From contig NZ_FSRG01000005.1 in NCBI RefSeq assembly GCF_900129975.1, forward strand, positions 186,001 to 250,000: a stretch of DNA of 64,000 nt, read 5' to 3'. The translations under genes were made by a program, and so were the position numbers. A model generated the notes under the pieces. That model saw only the letters and a program-made list of their open reading frames with translations. It was not told where the DNA came from and ran no database searches. Origin of the DNA: Halodesulfovibrio marinisediminis DSM 17456 (GTDB taxonomy: Bacteria; Desulfobacterota; Desulfovibrionia; Desulfovibrionales; Desulfovibrionaceae). Below, piece after piece: positions 25,252 to 34,556 of the stretch (position 1 is its first letter; each line of letters starts with the position of its first letter).

Positions 25252-26448
25252 ATGAGAATCGCAACATCCCAAATTTATACCGCCTCATTGCAGCAAATTA
25301 ACAAGTCACTGAATAATGTGATGGAATTGCAGATGATGACCAGTACGCAGAAAAAACTGAATGCGCCTTCGGATGATCCCTCCGGTGCTGCTCTAAGTAT
25401 GCAGTTGCGTGCCTATTCTGCAACGTTGCTTACGTATGAGGAGAACTGCACGCTCGGCGGGAACTATCTTTCAACAGCAGACGGGGCATTGCAGCAGAGT
25501 AGTGAGCTTTTGATGAATGTTAGCGAGCTTGCTGAGCAGGCCGCTACGGAAACATATACAAAAGAGCAGATGGAAAGCATGGCGTTGGAATTGCGCCAGA
25601 ACATGGATTCCATCTATCAGGTCAGCAACACAAAGCTTGGTGAAGTGTATCTGTTCTCTGGAAATGATATTGAAAATAGTGCGTATGAAAAAACTGTGGG
25701 TGTAACTATCGATGATCCTTCAATGACTCATACGGATATTGTTTCCGTACAGGGGGATCCATCTCAGACTGTCTATATTCAGATGACGGAATCCGGAACC
25801 ATCGGTGGAACGGAAGACCTTGAGTATCGGTACTCTACAGATGGTGGTGATACATGGGTAACAGCAACGTTGCTTGCTGGAGAAACAGCGATTGTAACTG
25901 GAGAGGCTTCAATAACACTGGCGGCCGGAACAACCGTAACTGGAGAGGACGGCAGTGGAGAAGGAACCAATTTCTACATCAGAACTGCCTATGAATATGC
26001 TGGCAGTGATGAAGAGTTAACTCTTGCTATCGGGGAAGATACAACCCTTGATGTTACGTCCAATGGTTCATCAATTTTCGGCGGCATAGATCCGGCAACG
26101 GGGGAACCGTATCCGGAACCGAATTTGTTTGAAGCAATGGGTGATCTGCTTGTCTACATGGAGACAGGAAATTCAGAAGGGGTCGCTTCTTGTATCGAAA
26201 CGATTAACGATGCTTACGAGCAGTTGTTGCAACGCGCGGCCAGTATCGGTGCGAGGCAGAATACTGCCCAGAACACAGCGATTGCTATTTCTATTACTAA
26301 AGATCGCAGTATTTCTCAGATTAGCTCCGTGGAAGATGCAGACGCTACCCAGTTGTCTGTTGAAATGGCTCAGGCGGAATATGTGTATCAGGCTGTGCTT
26401 TCCACAACCTCTAATGTGTTTAAGCTTAACCTGTTAAGTTACTTATAG
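25252..26448 (+). CDS. flgL: Flagellar hook-associated protein 3 FlgL
   Basis: A 398-residue FlgL, the second junction protein. The flagellin-like N-terminus is MRIATSQIYTASLQQINKS with LNAPSDDPSGAALSMQLR. The C-terminus is SVEMAQAEYVYQAVLSTT and ends in FKLNLLSYL. The ribosome binding site AGGAGGTCGTC is nine bases after the flgK stop. The middle carries an Ig-like, Thr/Gly-rich insertion. Confidence 0.93.
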   Translation: MRIATSQIYTASLQQINKSLNNVMELQMMTSTQKKLNAPSDDPSGAALSMQLRAYSATLLTYEENCTLGGNYLSTADGALQQSSELLMNVSELAEQAATETYTKEQMESMALELRQNMDSIYQVSNTKLGEVYLFSGNDIENSAYEKTVGVTIDDPSMTHTDIVSVQGDPSQTVYIQMTESGTIGGTEDLEYRYSTDGGDTWVTATLLAGETAIVTGEASITLAAGTTVTGEDGSGEGTNFYIRTAYEYAGSDEELTLAIGEDTTLDVTSNGSSIFGGIDPATGEPYPEPNLFEAMGDLLVYMETGNSEGVASCIETINDAYEQLLQRAASIGARQNTAQNTAIAISITKDRSISQISSVEDADATQLSVEMAQAEYVYQAVLSTTSNVFKLNLLSYL

Positions 26449-26457
26449 GGTTACATC

Positions 26458-28179
26458 ATGTCGTATATTTCTTCTGTATCTTCCGATGTTATGGCCTATC
26501 AGCCAGCAACGTCTTCTGGAGCTGTTAACTTTACCGGTCTTGGTAACGGAACAGACTTTAACGAGATTATTGATGCTCAGCTTGAGGCGGAAAGTTACAC
26601 AAAGAAAAACTATGAAGCCAAGCTTGCAGAGACAGAGGCATGTGCTTCGCTGCTGGATGAGCTTATCACCTCAATGGGGGAACTGAGTAACACCTTGGAC
26701 GATATGAACTCCATGAGCGAGTTTCTGGAAATGGCAGTTACGTCGTCTAAAGATGGGGTGTCAGGGAAGGTTACAGGAGATATTCAGGAGGGAAGCCATA
26801 CTGTAGAGGTTAATCAACTGGCACAAAATGATGTCTGGGTGAATACAGGTGTTTCTTATTCTGAGCCGACAGACGTTGTGACAACTGTTGATGCGGTGTT
26901 TGCGTTTGAGTGTGATGGTGAAGAAATTTCCATTGAAGTGCCTGCAAATACTACTGCTCAGCAGTTGGTTGATATGATTAACAGTGACCCCGTGGCGCGT
27001 GATTTAGTCAGCGCAGATTTGTTGTCAGACGGTGATACCTTGTATTTCAGGCTTTCCAGTAAAGAAACCGGTGCTGATCATGCCATAGTTCTTTCTGATA
27101 CCACAACGTTGGGTGACTACAGTACAACTGAGTTTGAGAACGTACGTACAGCCCAGAATGCGCAGATAAAGGTGGATGGCTTTCCTTCGGGTGCTGACCA
27201 GTGGATGGAGCGTGATTCAAACACGGTGGATGATGTCATTCCGGGGCTAGAGTTGACGTTATCAGACGTTACCGAAGGGCCGGTTAACCTCACTGTTACC
27301 TGTGATACGGAAGTAACTAAAGAGAATATTGAGTCATTTGTTGAGGAAGTTAACTCGCTTATTTACGACATTCAGGTTCTGAGCGGTCGAGTAGTTACGT
27401 ATGTTGAAGATGAAGAGTCCGGCGAATCAATGGAAGCATACACTATTGATAGCTATGCATTGGATGTAGTCTACAATGATCTTAAGAGTCAGCTATCTAT
27501 GTCAGTTGTTGGTTTCAGCGGTGAATACGATACATATAATGCTTTGTCGCAAATCGGTTTGTACACAGATACGAATGAAGGCTCTGACACATTTGGCCAA
27601 TTGCTGATTAATGAAGAAGAACTGGATGATGCTCTTGAAGAAAATCCATACGCTGTTGCTGAGTTGTTGAGTTGTGAAAATACTGGGATTAGTGACACAA
27701 GAGGAGTGCAGGTAACCTCCACCATTGATGGTATTACGACACCTGGAGCTTATGGATTTGAATACATTGTTGTGGGGGGAGAGATTGTTTCCGCAAAGTT
27801 CAACGGTGAACCTGCTACCATCGATGGTAATACAGTTACAGCTGCAGCGGGGACTGCCGCTGCTGGTATGGTGGTTGAAATTTCAGATCTTTCAGAAGGA
27901 AGTCATTCTGCAGATATCCGTGTAAAAGAAGGTGTGGTGCCGCAGCTTCAGGGAGCTATTAGTACATGGACAAACGCTGAAAATGGCACCTTGACGACTG
28001 TTGTAACTACTTACGATGCTGACGCAACCAAATTGGAAAACGACATTTATTACCAAGAAGAGCGGCTTGCAAAAATGGAGTCCGATTTGCGGCGGAAATA
28101 TTCCGCATTGGATGGTCGGCTGGCTTATTATACCAATTTGCAGAGTAGCTTAACAGCCATGATTTCACAGACAGGATAG
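26458..28179 (+). CDS. fliD: Flagellar filament cap FliD (HAP2)
   Basis: A 573-residue filament cap protein. The N-terminus has FTGLGNGTDFNEIIDAQLEA and a coiled region (KLAETEACASLLDELITSM). The middle resembles other FliD proteins (IKVDGFPSGADQWMER with NTVDDVIPGLELTLSDV). The C-terminal coiled coil is LENDIYYQEERLAKMESDLR and ends in LQSSLTAMISQTG. It guides flagellin folding at the tip. No fliS or flaG follows directly. Confidence 0.94.
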   Translation: MSYISSVSSDVMAYQPATSSGAVNFTGLGNGTDFNEIIDAQLEAESYTKKNYEAKLAETEACASLLDELITSMGELSNTLDDMNSMSEFLEMAVTSSKDGVSGKVTGDIQEGSHTVEVNQLAQNDVWVNTGVSYSEPTDVVTTVDAVFAFECDGEEISIEVPANTTAQQLVDMINSDPVARDLVSADLLSDGDTLYFRLSSKETGADHAIVLSDTTTLGDYSTTEFENVRTAQNAQIKVDGFPSGADQWMERDSNTVDDVIPGLELTLSDVTEGPVNLTVTCDTEVTKENIESFVEEVNSLIYDIQVLSGRVVTYVEDEESGESMEAYTIDSYALDVVYNDLKSQLSMSVVGFSGEYDTYNALSQIGLYTDTNEGSDTFGQLLINEEELDDALEENPYAVAELLSCENTGISDTRGVQVTSTIDGITTPGAYGFEYIVVGGEIVSAKFNGEPATIDGNTVTAAAGTAAAGMVVEISDLSEGSHSADIRVKEGVVPQLQGAISTWTNAENGTLTTVVTTYDADATKLENDIYYQEERLAKMESDLRRKYSALDGRLAYYTNLQSSLTAMISQTG

Positions 28180-28334
28180 GATAATTTTATACAGGTACAG
28201 CACTCGGCGATTGGTTTGCCTGTGTTTTTTCCGGAGCGGTAGCAGGGTACTCTACTACATTGCGCATAATGGGGAGTTGCTAATTGTGATTCACTCCGGT
28301 TCTTCTTCAGTTTGCAGAAGCAGGCATGTAGCAG

Positions 28335-28369
28335 GGCACGTTAAAGAGAATTCTTTAGCGTGCCTTTTT
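28335..28369 (+). terminator. Terminator of the sigma-flgDEKL-fliD operon
   Basis: Arms GGCACGTTAAAGA and TCTTTAGCGTGCC (one G-T wobble) around a short loop, then TTTTT. It lies about 155 bases after the fliD stop. Confidence 0.88.
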
Positions 28370-28401
28370 CTATGGGCAGTAACATTAAGGGAGTTTTTGT
28401 C

Positions 28402-28509
28402 ATGGCTTGTGTGCTGTCGGATGTTGTTTTTCAAAACATAGGTAGGATAGATGTTGAGACTGACGGAGAGGTTGAAAGTATGGTGGTAGATGTCGGACGT
28501 GTTCTTTGA
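28402..28509 (+). CDS. Putative small protein, 35 aa
   Basis: ATG at 28402 preceded by AAGGGAG with an eight-base spacer. The 35-residue product (MACVLSDVVFQNIGRIDVET followed by DGEVESMVVDVGRVL) is acidic with a VVVD-type strand at the end. It sits just past a strong terminator, so its expression would need read-through or a promoter inside the hairpin region. The next small ORF starts nine bases after its stop with its own ribosome binding site. No family is recognised. Confidence 0.35.
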   Translation: MACVLSDVVFQNIGRIDVETDGEVESMVVDVGRVL

Positions 28510-28517
28510 GGTGGAAG

Positions 28518-28670
28518 ATGGCTTTTGACCCTCATGGAGACTGGATCAACGTACTCAAAAGTGCTTGGGGAGCACCAGATAAGCTAAATCTGAGCTGCAA
28601 AATTGTAAGAGGCAATGCAGCATTTTTCCTTTTCGGACTACACAAGAATGACCATTTTAGAAGAAAATAA
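28518..28670 (+). CDS. Putative small protein, 50 aa
   Basis: ATG at 28518 preceded by GAGGTGG. The 50-residue product has an N-terminal amphipathic stretch (DPHGDWINVLKSAWGAPDKL) and a hydrophobic segment (NAAFFLFGLH) with a basic tail. Spacing to the upstream 35-aa ORF suggests a two-gene unit. I recognise no family; conservation in relatives would decide whether it is real. Confidence 0.4.
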   Translation: MAFDPHGDWINVLKSAWGAPDKLNLSCKIVRGNAAFFLFGLHKNDHFRRK

Positions 28671-29248
28671 ACAAAAATAACGACAAAAATTCTTTTTTTA
28701 AACAGTGTTATCTCTTCTTACGTTCAATGCAGCACAAAGTGAGGGGAATTTATGTAATACGATGATATATGGAACAAAAAAAATATGTGCCATAACGTAA
28801 GTCTCGAAAAAAATAGAAAAAGGTGATGCAAAATATGACTTTTTTGTCAAAAGAGAGCTTGTTGACACTATTACTGTTTTTTTGTTCAACAAATATGCCA
28901 CGTACATTCCTTTTATAATGCATAGATAGCGGAAGATAGACAGTTGTTGTTCTGTGTGGAAGTAATGCTCAATTGTTTGATCATCAAATGAGCGATGTAT
29001 GAGGTGTCATTTTTTCTGTCATATACGGAGCTGTAACAGGATGTTAACTGCGCTTTATAGAGTGTTGGTACGTAATTACATATGAACAGTGTTATCGTAA
29101 GTCGTAAAACAGGAAAAATAGATGCGAAATAAAGAATAACATCAGTCTGTTGTTAATGTGCAGACAGCATGCAAGCATATGTGGAAGTGCCTTGTATAGC
29201 GTGAATGTACTGGCTTTTCTTTATATTTGAGTTGTTATGGAGTTGCGA
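28671..29248. other. Long AT-rich intergenic region upstream of formate dehydrogenase
   Basis: About 580 bp without a supportable gene. A TTGACA at 28863-28868 and a TATAAT at 28914-28919 are present but not at the usual 17-bp spacing to each other. The long leader suggests complex control of the fdh operon, but I see no clear operator. Confidence 0.4.
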
Positions 29249-32200
29249 ATGCAAAGAAGAACGTTTTTGAAGACGACTGCAGCTGCAGTAACTGCTACCG
29301 CATTTACAGGATTGGGGCCTGCATTTGCGATGGACAGTGTTGTGAAAGAAGCTGGGGGGAGTAAAATCCAGTGGAGCAAACAGACCACATCTATCTGTGC
29401 GTTCTGTTCTGTAGGTTGTGGTCTACTTGTTCATACTAATAAATCAACCGGACGCGTTGTAAACGTTGAAGGTAACAGTGACCATCCGATTAACCGTGGT
29501 TCTCTTTGTGCTAAAGGTGCTAGCTCCATCCAGATGACTGTAAACGCGGACAGACCTACCAAATGTATGTACCGCGCACCATACAGTGACAAGTTTGAAG
29601 TGAAAGATTGGGAATGGTGTAAAAAGCGTATTGCCAAGCTTATCAAAAAGTCTCGTGACGAGTCTTTTGAAGAGAAGAATGCAGACGACAAGGTTGTTAA
29701 CCGTACCATGGGTATTGCTTCCTTGGGTTCCGCTGCACTTGATAACGAAGAATGCTACGCAATGCATTCCTTCATGCGTTCCCTTGGTCTGGTGTATGTG
29801 GAACACCAGGCGCGTATCTGACACAGCGCAACTGTAGCGGCTCTGGGAGAGTCGTTCGGACGCGGTGCGATGACCAACCACTGGAATGATTTACAGAACA
29901 GTGATTGTATTTTGATTATGGGCAGTAACCCTGCTGAAAACCATCCAATTTCTTTTAAGTGGGTAACAAAGGCACAACGTGCTGGCGCTAAAGTAATCCA
30001 CGTAGACCCTCGCTTTACCCGTACCTCTACACGTTCCGATATGCATGCCGCGCTTCGTTCCGGTACTGACATTGCGGTTCTTGGCGGTATGATTAACTAT
30101 ATTTTACAGGAGAAGCGCTACTTTAAAGAGTACATGGTGGAGTACACCAACGCTTCTTTCATTGTAGGTGAAGATTTCGGCTTTAAAGACGGCTTGTTTA
30201 CCGGTTTTGACCCTGTTACCCGTTCCTATGATAAGTCCAAGTGGGCGTTTGAAATGGATGGTAACGGTGTGCCGAAGCAGGACAAGTCTCTTCAGCATCC
30301 ACGCTGCGTTTTACAGATTATGAAGAAGCACTACGAGCGTTACACTCTCGATAAAGTGTCTTCCATGTCCGGTGTGTCTGTTGAAGATTTGAAGCAGCTT
30401 TACACACTGTACACTGAAACCGGTACAGCTAAGAAAGCCGGTACCATTATGTACGCAATGGGCTGGACCCAGCATTCCGTTGGCGTACAGAACATTCGTG
30501 CAATGGCTATTATCCAGCTTATGCTTGGTAACATGGGTGTTGCAGGCGGCGGTGTTAACGCGTTGCGTGGCGAATGTAACGTACAGGGTTCAACAGACTA
30601 CGCGCTGCTGTACCACATCCTTCCGGGTTACCTCAAAACTCCACTTGCTGGTCAGGATACTTTTGAACAGTACAACAAGGCATTTACTCCGGTTTCCAAA
30701 GATCCGAAGAGTGCAAACTGGTGGAGCAACTATCCTAAGTATTCTGCAAGCCTTATCAAGGCGATGTATGAAAACGATGATCCGAAAGATGCTTACAACT
30801 ACCTGCCGCGTCTCGATTCTCATAAAGCCAGTCAGTACTCATGGCTTCCGCTTATCGACCGCATGGCAGACGGCAAGTTCTCCGGTGCTCTTATCTGGGG
30901 GATGAACCCTGCCTGCTCCGGCTCAGACTCTGAGAAAACCCGTAAGGCGCTCGGTGAGTTGGACTGGATGGTAAACGTAAACCTGTTTACCTGTGAAACC
31001 AGTGACTTCTGGAAAGGTCCGGGGATGGATCCTAAGTCCATCAAAACAGAGACTTTCTACCTGCCGTGTGCATCTGCTATCGAAAAAGAGGGCTCCGTTT
31101 CCAACTCCGGCCGTTGGATGCAGTGGCGTTACAAAGCTCAGGAACCGCAGGATGGCGTATTGACCGACGGTCACTACTTCCATGAACTGTGGGAAGAGCT
31201 TGTGCACCTTTACAATGAAGAGGGTGGCGCATATCCGGAACCAATCACTCACCTTACTTTTAACAGCATGTGTGAAGCGGATGAAAATGGTCATTACCAC
31301 TTCAGCGCTCAGCAGACTGCACGCTTGTGTAACGGCTGGTTCACCCGTGATGTGGAAGTAAAAGGTAAGAAGTTTAAGAAAGGACAGCAGGTTCCTAGCT
31401 TCGCATATCTTCAGGACGACGGTTCTACCACTTCCGGTAACTGGCTCTACTGTAACTCCTACACAGATGAAGGAAACAAAGCAGAGCGCCACGACAGCAC
31501 CCAGACAGCAGAGCAGGCAAAAATCGGTCTGTACCCTAACTGGACTTGGTGTTGGCCTGTTAACCGTCGCATCATCTACAACAGAGCTTCCTGTGATCCA
31601 AAGGGTAATCCGTGGAACCCAGAGAAGGCTGTAATCAAGTGGAACGGCGAAAAGTGGGTCGGTGACGTGCCGGACGGCGGCTGGGCACCTGGTACCAAAC
31701 ATCCGTTCATCATGCTTAAGCATGGTATGGGTCAGCTCTTTGGCCCTGGTCGTACAGACGGGCCTCTTCCGGAATACTACGAGCCGCTTGAGTGTCCTGT
31801 AGATAACCACGCATTCTCCAAGCAGTTGCACAACCCGACTGCTGTTCATTTTGAAGATGAAGAAAAAGCTGTAGCCGATGAACGCTTCCCGTTTGTTGCA
31901 TCTACCTACCGTGTAACAGAACACTGGCAGACAGGTTCCATGACTCGCTGGATGAGCTGGCTTGTGGAAGCTGAGCCGCAGATGTTTGTAGAGATCAGCC
32001 CAGAGCTTGCAAAACTTCGTGGCTTTGAGAACGGCGAAAAAGTCGTTGTTGAAAGCGTACGTGGTTCCCTGTGGGCGATTGCAATGGTTACTGATCGTAT
32101 TAAACCGTACAAAATTGCCGGAAAAGACGTGCATATGGTCGGCATGCCTTGGCATTACGGTTGGGTAACACCGAAAGGCGGTGGCGATTCTGCAAACTTG

Positions 32201-32293
32201 GTTACCCCGAACGTAGGTGACCCGAACACCGGTATTCCAGAGTACAAAGCCTTTATGGTTAACGTACGCAAATGGAAGGAGGGTGATGCATAA
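29249..32293 (+). CDS. fdhA: Formate dehydrogenase alpha subunit, selenocysteine- and Mo/W-pterin-containing, Tat-exported
   Basis: One gene of about 1014 codons read through an in-frame UGA at 29819-29821 (residue 191). The context HQARI-U-HSAT is the conserved Sec site of formate dehydrogenases. I start at the ATG at 29249, six bases after GGAG; this gives a Tat signal MQRRTFLKTTAAAVTATAF. A [4Fe-4S] motif follows (CAFCSVGCGLLV with RGSLCAKGA). Molybdopterin-binding blocks include IMGSNPAENHPISFKW and HVDPRFTRTSTRSD, and the C-terminal domain holds HWQTGSMTRWMSWL. It oxidises formate to CO2 in the periplasm and passes electrons via FdhB to the cytochrome encoded next. UGA decoding needs selA/B/C elsewhere. 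Confidence 0.95.
29822..29856 (+). promoter_or_regulatory. Bacterial SECIS element for Sec insertion in fdhA
   Basis: Starting 14 bases after the UGA, AGCGGCTC (29836-29843) can pair with GAGTCGTT (29849-29856) with two G-U wobbles around a TGGGA loop. Distance and size match bacterial SECIS hairpins that recruit SelB. Confidence 0.65.
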
Positions 32294-33045
32294 TGATTAA
32301 AGGTAAAGCTTTTTTTGTAGACCTTACCCTGTGTACTGCATGTCGCGGGTGTCAGGTGGCCTGCAAGCAGTGGAAAGACCTTCCGGCAGAAGAAACCCGA
32401 AACGTGGGCTCTCACCAGAATCCGCAGGACCTTTCTTCAAAAACAATCCGTCTTGTACGCTTTAACGAAGTAAAAGAAGACGGAAAGCTTAAGTGGTTGT
32501 TCTTCCCTGAGCAGTGTCGTCACTGCATTGAGCCGCCATGCAAGTACATTGGCAACATGTATGCAAAAGGCGCTGTTAAACAGGATCCTACAACTGGCGC
32601 TGTTGTCATGACAGAAAAAACTGTTGGTATGAACCGTCTCGAAAGCTGGGAGCTCTGCCCGTACAATGTTCCGCGTCGTGATAAAGAAACCGGCATCTGG
32701 AACAAGTGCGACATGTGTATCAACCGCGTGACCAAAGGTATGCTTCCTGCTTGTGTGAAGAGCTGTCCTACCGGTACCATGAACTTTGGTGACCGTGACG
32801 AAATGCTTGCATTAGCGAAAGCACGTCTTGCGGAAGTGCAGAAGACCAACCCAAATGCGTATCTTGCAGATCCGGAACACGTTCGCGTGATCTATCTTTG
32901 TGAATCCGCACCTGAAAACTACCATAGCAACCTTGTTGCTTCCGCAGCACAGCATGAAACTCTGGTAGCGGCAGCGCCAAAAGCGAACCCCGTAACTCGT
33001 CGTGGCATGTTTAAAAGCGTGTTGGGCGGAAACGAAAAAGCATAA
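32293..33045 (+). CDS. fdhB: Formate dehydrogenase iron-sulfur (beta) subunit
   Basis: A 250-residue polyferredoxin. Four cysteine groups fit four [4Fe-4S] clusters: CTACRGCQVACKQW, CRHCIEPPCKY, then CPYNVPRRD with NKCDMCINRV, and ACVKSCPTG. It has no signal peptide of its own, so it is probably exported with the Tat-tagged alpha subunit. The ATG overlaps the fdhA stop (TAATG). It passes electrons from the alpha subunit to periplasmic cytochrome c3. Confidence 0.94.
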   Translation: MIKGKAFFVDLTLCTACRGCQVACKQWKDLPAEETRNVGSHQNPQDLSSKTIRLVRFNEVKEDGKLKWLFFPEQCRHCIEPPCKYIGNMYAKGAVKQDPTTGAVVMTEKTVGMNRLESWELCPYNVPRRDKETGIWNKCDMCINRVTKGMLPACVKSCPTGTMNFGDRDEMLALAKARLAEVQKTNPNAYLADPEHVRVIYLCESAPENYHSNLVASAAQHETLVAAAPKANPVTRRGMFKSVLGGNEKA

Positions 33046-33060
33046 TACAAGGGAGATAGC

Positions 33061-33504
33061 ATGAAAAAAATATGTATCATTTGTCTGCTTTGTATTTGTG
33101 CAATCGCAACCGTTGCTTTTGCAGAAGAAGCAGTAACATCAGGGCCGGATGACATTGTTATTAACCGCGTTCAGGGTAATAGTGATCGTGATCTGTCCGT
33201 TACGTTTAATCACTCCAGCCACGAAGGGTATTCATGTAATACATGTCATCATAAGTGGAAGGATCCGGAAGCAAAACCTAAGTTCAGTGCTCCAGTAAAA
33301 GACACCAAGCCGCCAAAGGGCTGCGTGTCTTGTCATAACAACACTACACTGGAAAAAAGCAACAAATGGCGTTCTTACTTCCGTGCAATGCACAAAAAAG
33401 GCGTGCGTCCATCCTGTCTTTCCTGTCATCTCGAAGAGTTTGAGAACGACAAAGAAATGACCGGTTGCTACGAATCCGCATGTCACCCTGACGGACTTTA
33501 CTAA
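33061..33504 (+). CDS. Tetrahaem class III cytochrome c (cytochrome c3 family)
   Basis: A 147-residue secreted cytochrome. The signal peptide is KICIICLLCICAIATVAFA. Four haem-binding sites are visible: CNTCH, CVSCH, CLSCH and a wide CYESACH (CX4CH) near the C-terminus, the last being typical of class III cytochromes. Extra His residues (NHSSHEG, HH) supply sixth ligands. It follows fdhAB by 15 bases and is the likely electron acceptor of the periplasmic formate dehydrogenase, as in the three-subunit Desulfovibrio enzymes. Confidence 0.93.
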   Translation: MKKICIICLLCICAIATVAFAEEAVTSGPDDIVINRVQGNSDRDLSVTFNHSSHEGYSCNTCHHKWKDPEAKPKFSAPVKDTKPPKGCVSCHNNTTLEKSNKWRSYFRAMHKKGVRPSCLSCHLEEFENDKEMTGCYESACHPDGLY

Positions 33505-33535
33505 GTCTTCAGTTAGTAATCTGTTAAAAAGAACT

Positions 33536-33571
33536 AAAGCCCCTTTCAGAGTTCTCTGTGAGGGGCTTTTT
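33536..33571 (+). terminator. Terminator of the fdh operon
   Basis: Arms AAAGCCCCT and AGGGGCTTT with a 15-nt internal part that also pairs partly, followed by a T run. Confidence 0.85.
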
Positions 33572-33579
33572 AATAGGAA

Positions 33580-33612
33580 GGGCTGTTCCAAATATGTTGG
33601 GACAGCCCTTTG
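33580..33612 (+). terminator. Second hairpin after the fdh operon
   Basis: GGGCTGTTCC and GGGACAGCCC arms (one wobble) followed by a short TTT. It may back up the first terminator. Confidence 0.5.
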
Positions 33613-33822
33613 ATTTTAGAAAGGTAGTGGAGCGTAAGCCGCGAGGCTATGTAAGCAACGTGCTAATCTCGTGAGTAAAAGTTATTGGAGATTTTTAGGA
33701 ACCTTTTTGAAAAGCAGTAGCTGTTCTCGAGGAACGAGATTACAGATAGCGACAGTGTAACAGGTTCTTAAAGCCCCGCCTGAGGCAGTGAAAAAGCACT
33801 TCATACCTGCCGAGATCTCTCG
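33613..33822. repeat. Intergenic region with nested inverted repeats
   Basis: No gene. TAATCTCGT (33664-33672) is inverted at 33734-33742, and TTTTAGGAACCT (near 33693-33704) is approximately inverted at 33762-33773. The nested layout could fold as one RNA or be a remnant of a small mobile repeat. No copy elsewhere in the window was noticed. Confidence 0.35.
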
Positions 33823-34266
33823 CTAAGCAAGATAGCCGTTATCTGGCATGACGGTAATAGTTTCAGATTCGATACCGTCTTGCAGAGTGATAGTGAGGTC
33901 GTGCGGCAGTGGAGCTTTTCCTGTGCTGTCGGAGCAGGGGGTCCCCTCTTTGTTGAAGTAGAGGGTGAAACTCGAGATTGTGATGCTTCCTTGTAGTCGG
34001 TAGATATCGTCAGTGCCTGGAATTTGGAGAATGTTTTCCGGCGAGTGTTCGAACAGGAAGTATCCTATGTTCTGACGGCTTTGTAAGCCGTAAGTTTTGC
34101 CGTAGGACTGGGAGAAGGTTTGGGCTTGTCGGATATGCATGCGCAGAATGTCTGCCGCGCCTGAAAGGCTCTTGTCATCAGGCGTAAGTTTAGAGAGGGC
34201 AACAGTGGTAATGAGCCCAGCGAGAATGAGAATTAGTAAGATTTGTGGCAGGGTGAAAACATGCAT
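33823..34266 (-). CDS. Type II/IV pseudopilin-like protein (GspH/FimT type)
   Basis: A 147-residue protein with a type IV prepilin-like hydrophobic N-terminus (FTLPQILLILILAGLITTVA) followed by a small globular domain. The processing site is atypical: Val precedes the Phe where Gly is expected, and Gln replaces the usual Glu at position 5. The body (LRMHIRQAQTFSQSYGKTYG) resembles GspH/FimT minor pseudopilins. No other pilus or secretion genes are near. It could be a minor pilin of a system encoded elsewhere, or a degenerate one. Start codon has AGGAGACGTGC just upstream. Confidence 0.65.
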   Translation of the reverse strand: MHVFTLPQILLILILAGLITTVALSKLTPDDKSLSGAADILRMHIRQAQTFSQSYGKTYGLQSRQNIGYFLFEHSPENILQIPGTDDIYRLQGSITISSFTLYFNKEGTPCSDSTGKAPLPHDLTITLQDGIESETITVMPDNGYLA

Positions 34267-34465
34267 GCACGTCTCCTGTTATCACAGAGTGTTGTCTATA
34301 TATGCCCGTTTTTCCTTCCTAGATATTGATATGGTTGTGTAAAAGCTAACCCGTGACACCTGTCCCATTGTGTCTGGTTTAGCCAGCCTGTATCTTTTGA
34401 GTAAAATTTTCTAGGCCATCATGCAACAGTTTTGCTTTATTCTATGACAATCGATACGACATGAA

Positions 34466-34505
34466 AATAAAAAACCCGCTACAGCAATGGAGAGTGCTGC
34501 AGCGG
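34466..34505 (-). terminator. Terminator of rlmM-like gene
   Basis: Arms CCGCTACAGCA and TGCTGCAGCGG (one mismatch) with a U tract on the minus strand (the A run at 34466-34474). It lies about 50 bases past the stop. Confidence 0.8.
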
Positions 34506-34556
34506 ATTTTTGTATTTATCGGATTATAATGAGAAAGTACGTACAAGAAGTGCTTG

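Noticed and set aside
28211-28441. 76-aa open frame after fliD
   Set aside because: It runs straight through the strong terminator hairpin at 28335-28369 and has no ribosome binding site; the two shorter ORFs at 28402 and 28518 in other frames are better.
29237-29821. Formate dehydrogenase fragment ending in TGA, looking like a pseudogene
   Set aside because: The TGA is in the conserved selenocysteine context with a hairpin just downstream, and the frame continues intact to 32293.
30923-32155. 410-aa open frame antisense to fdhA
   Set aside because: Product has no recognisable domain, and it lies opposite a highly conserved gene; biased codon use of fdhA explains the open antisense frame.
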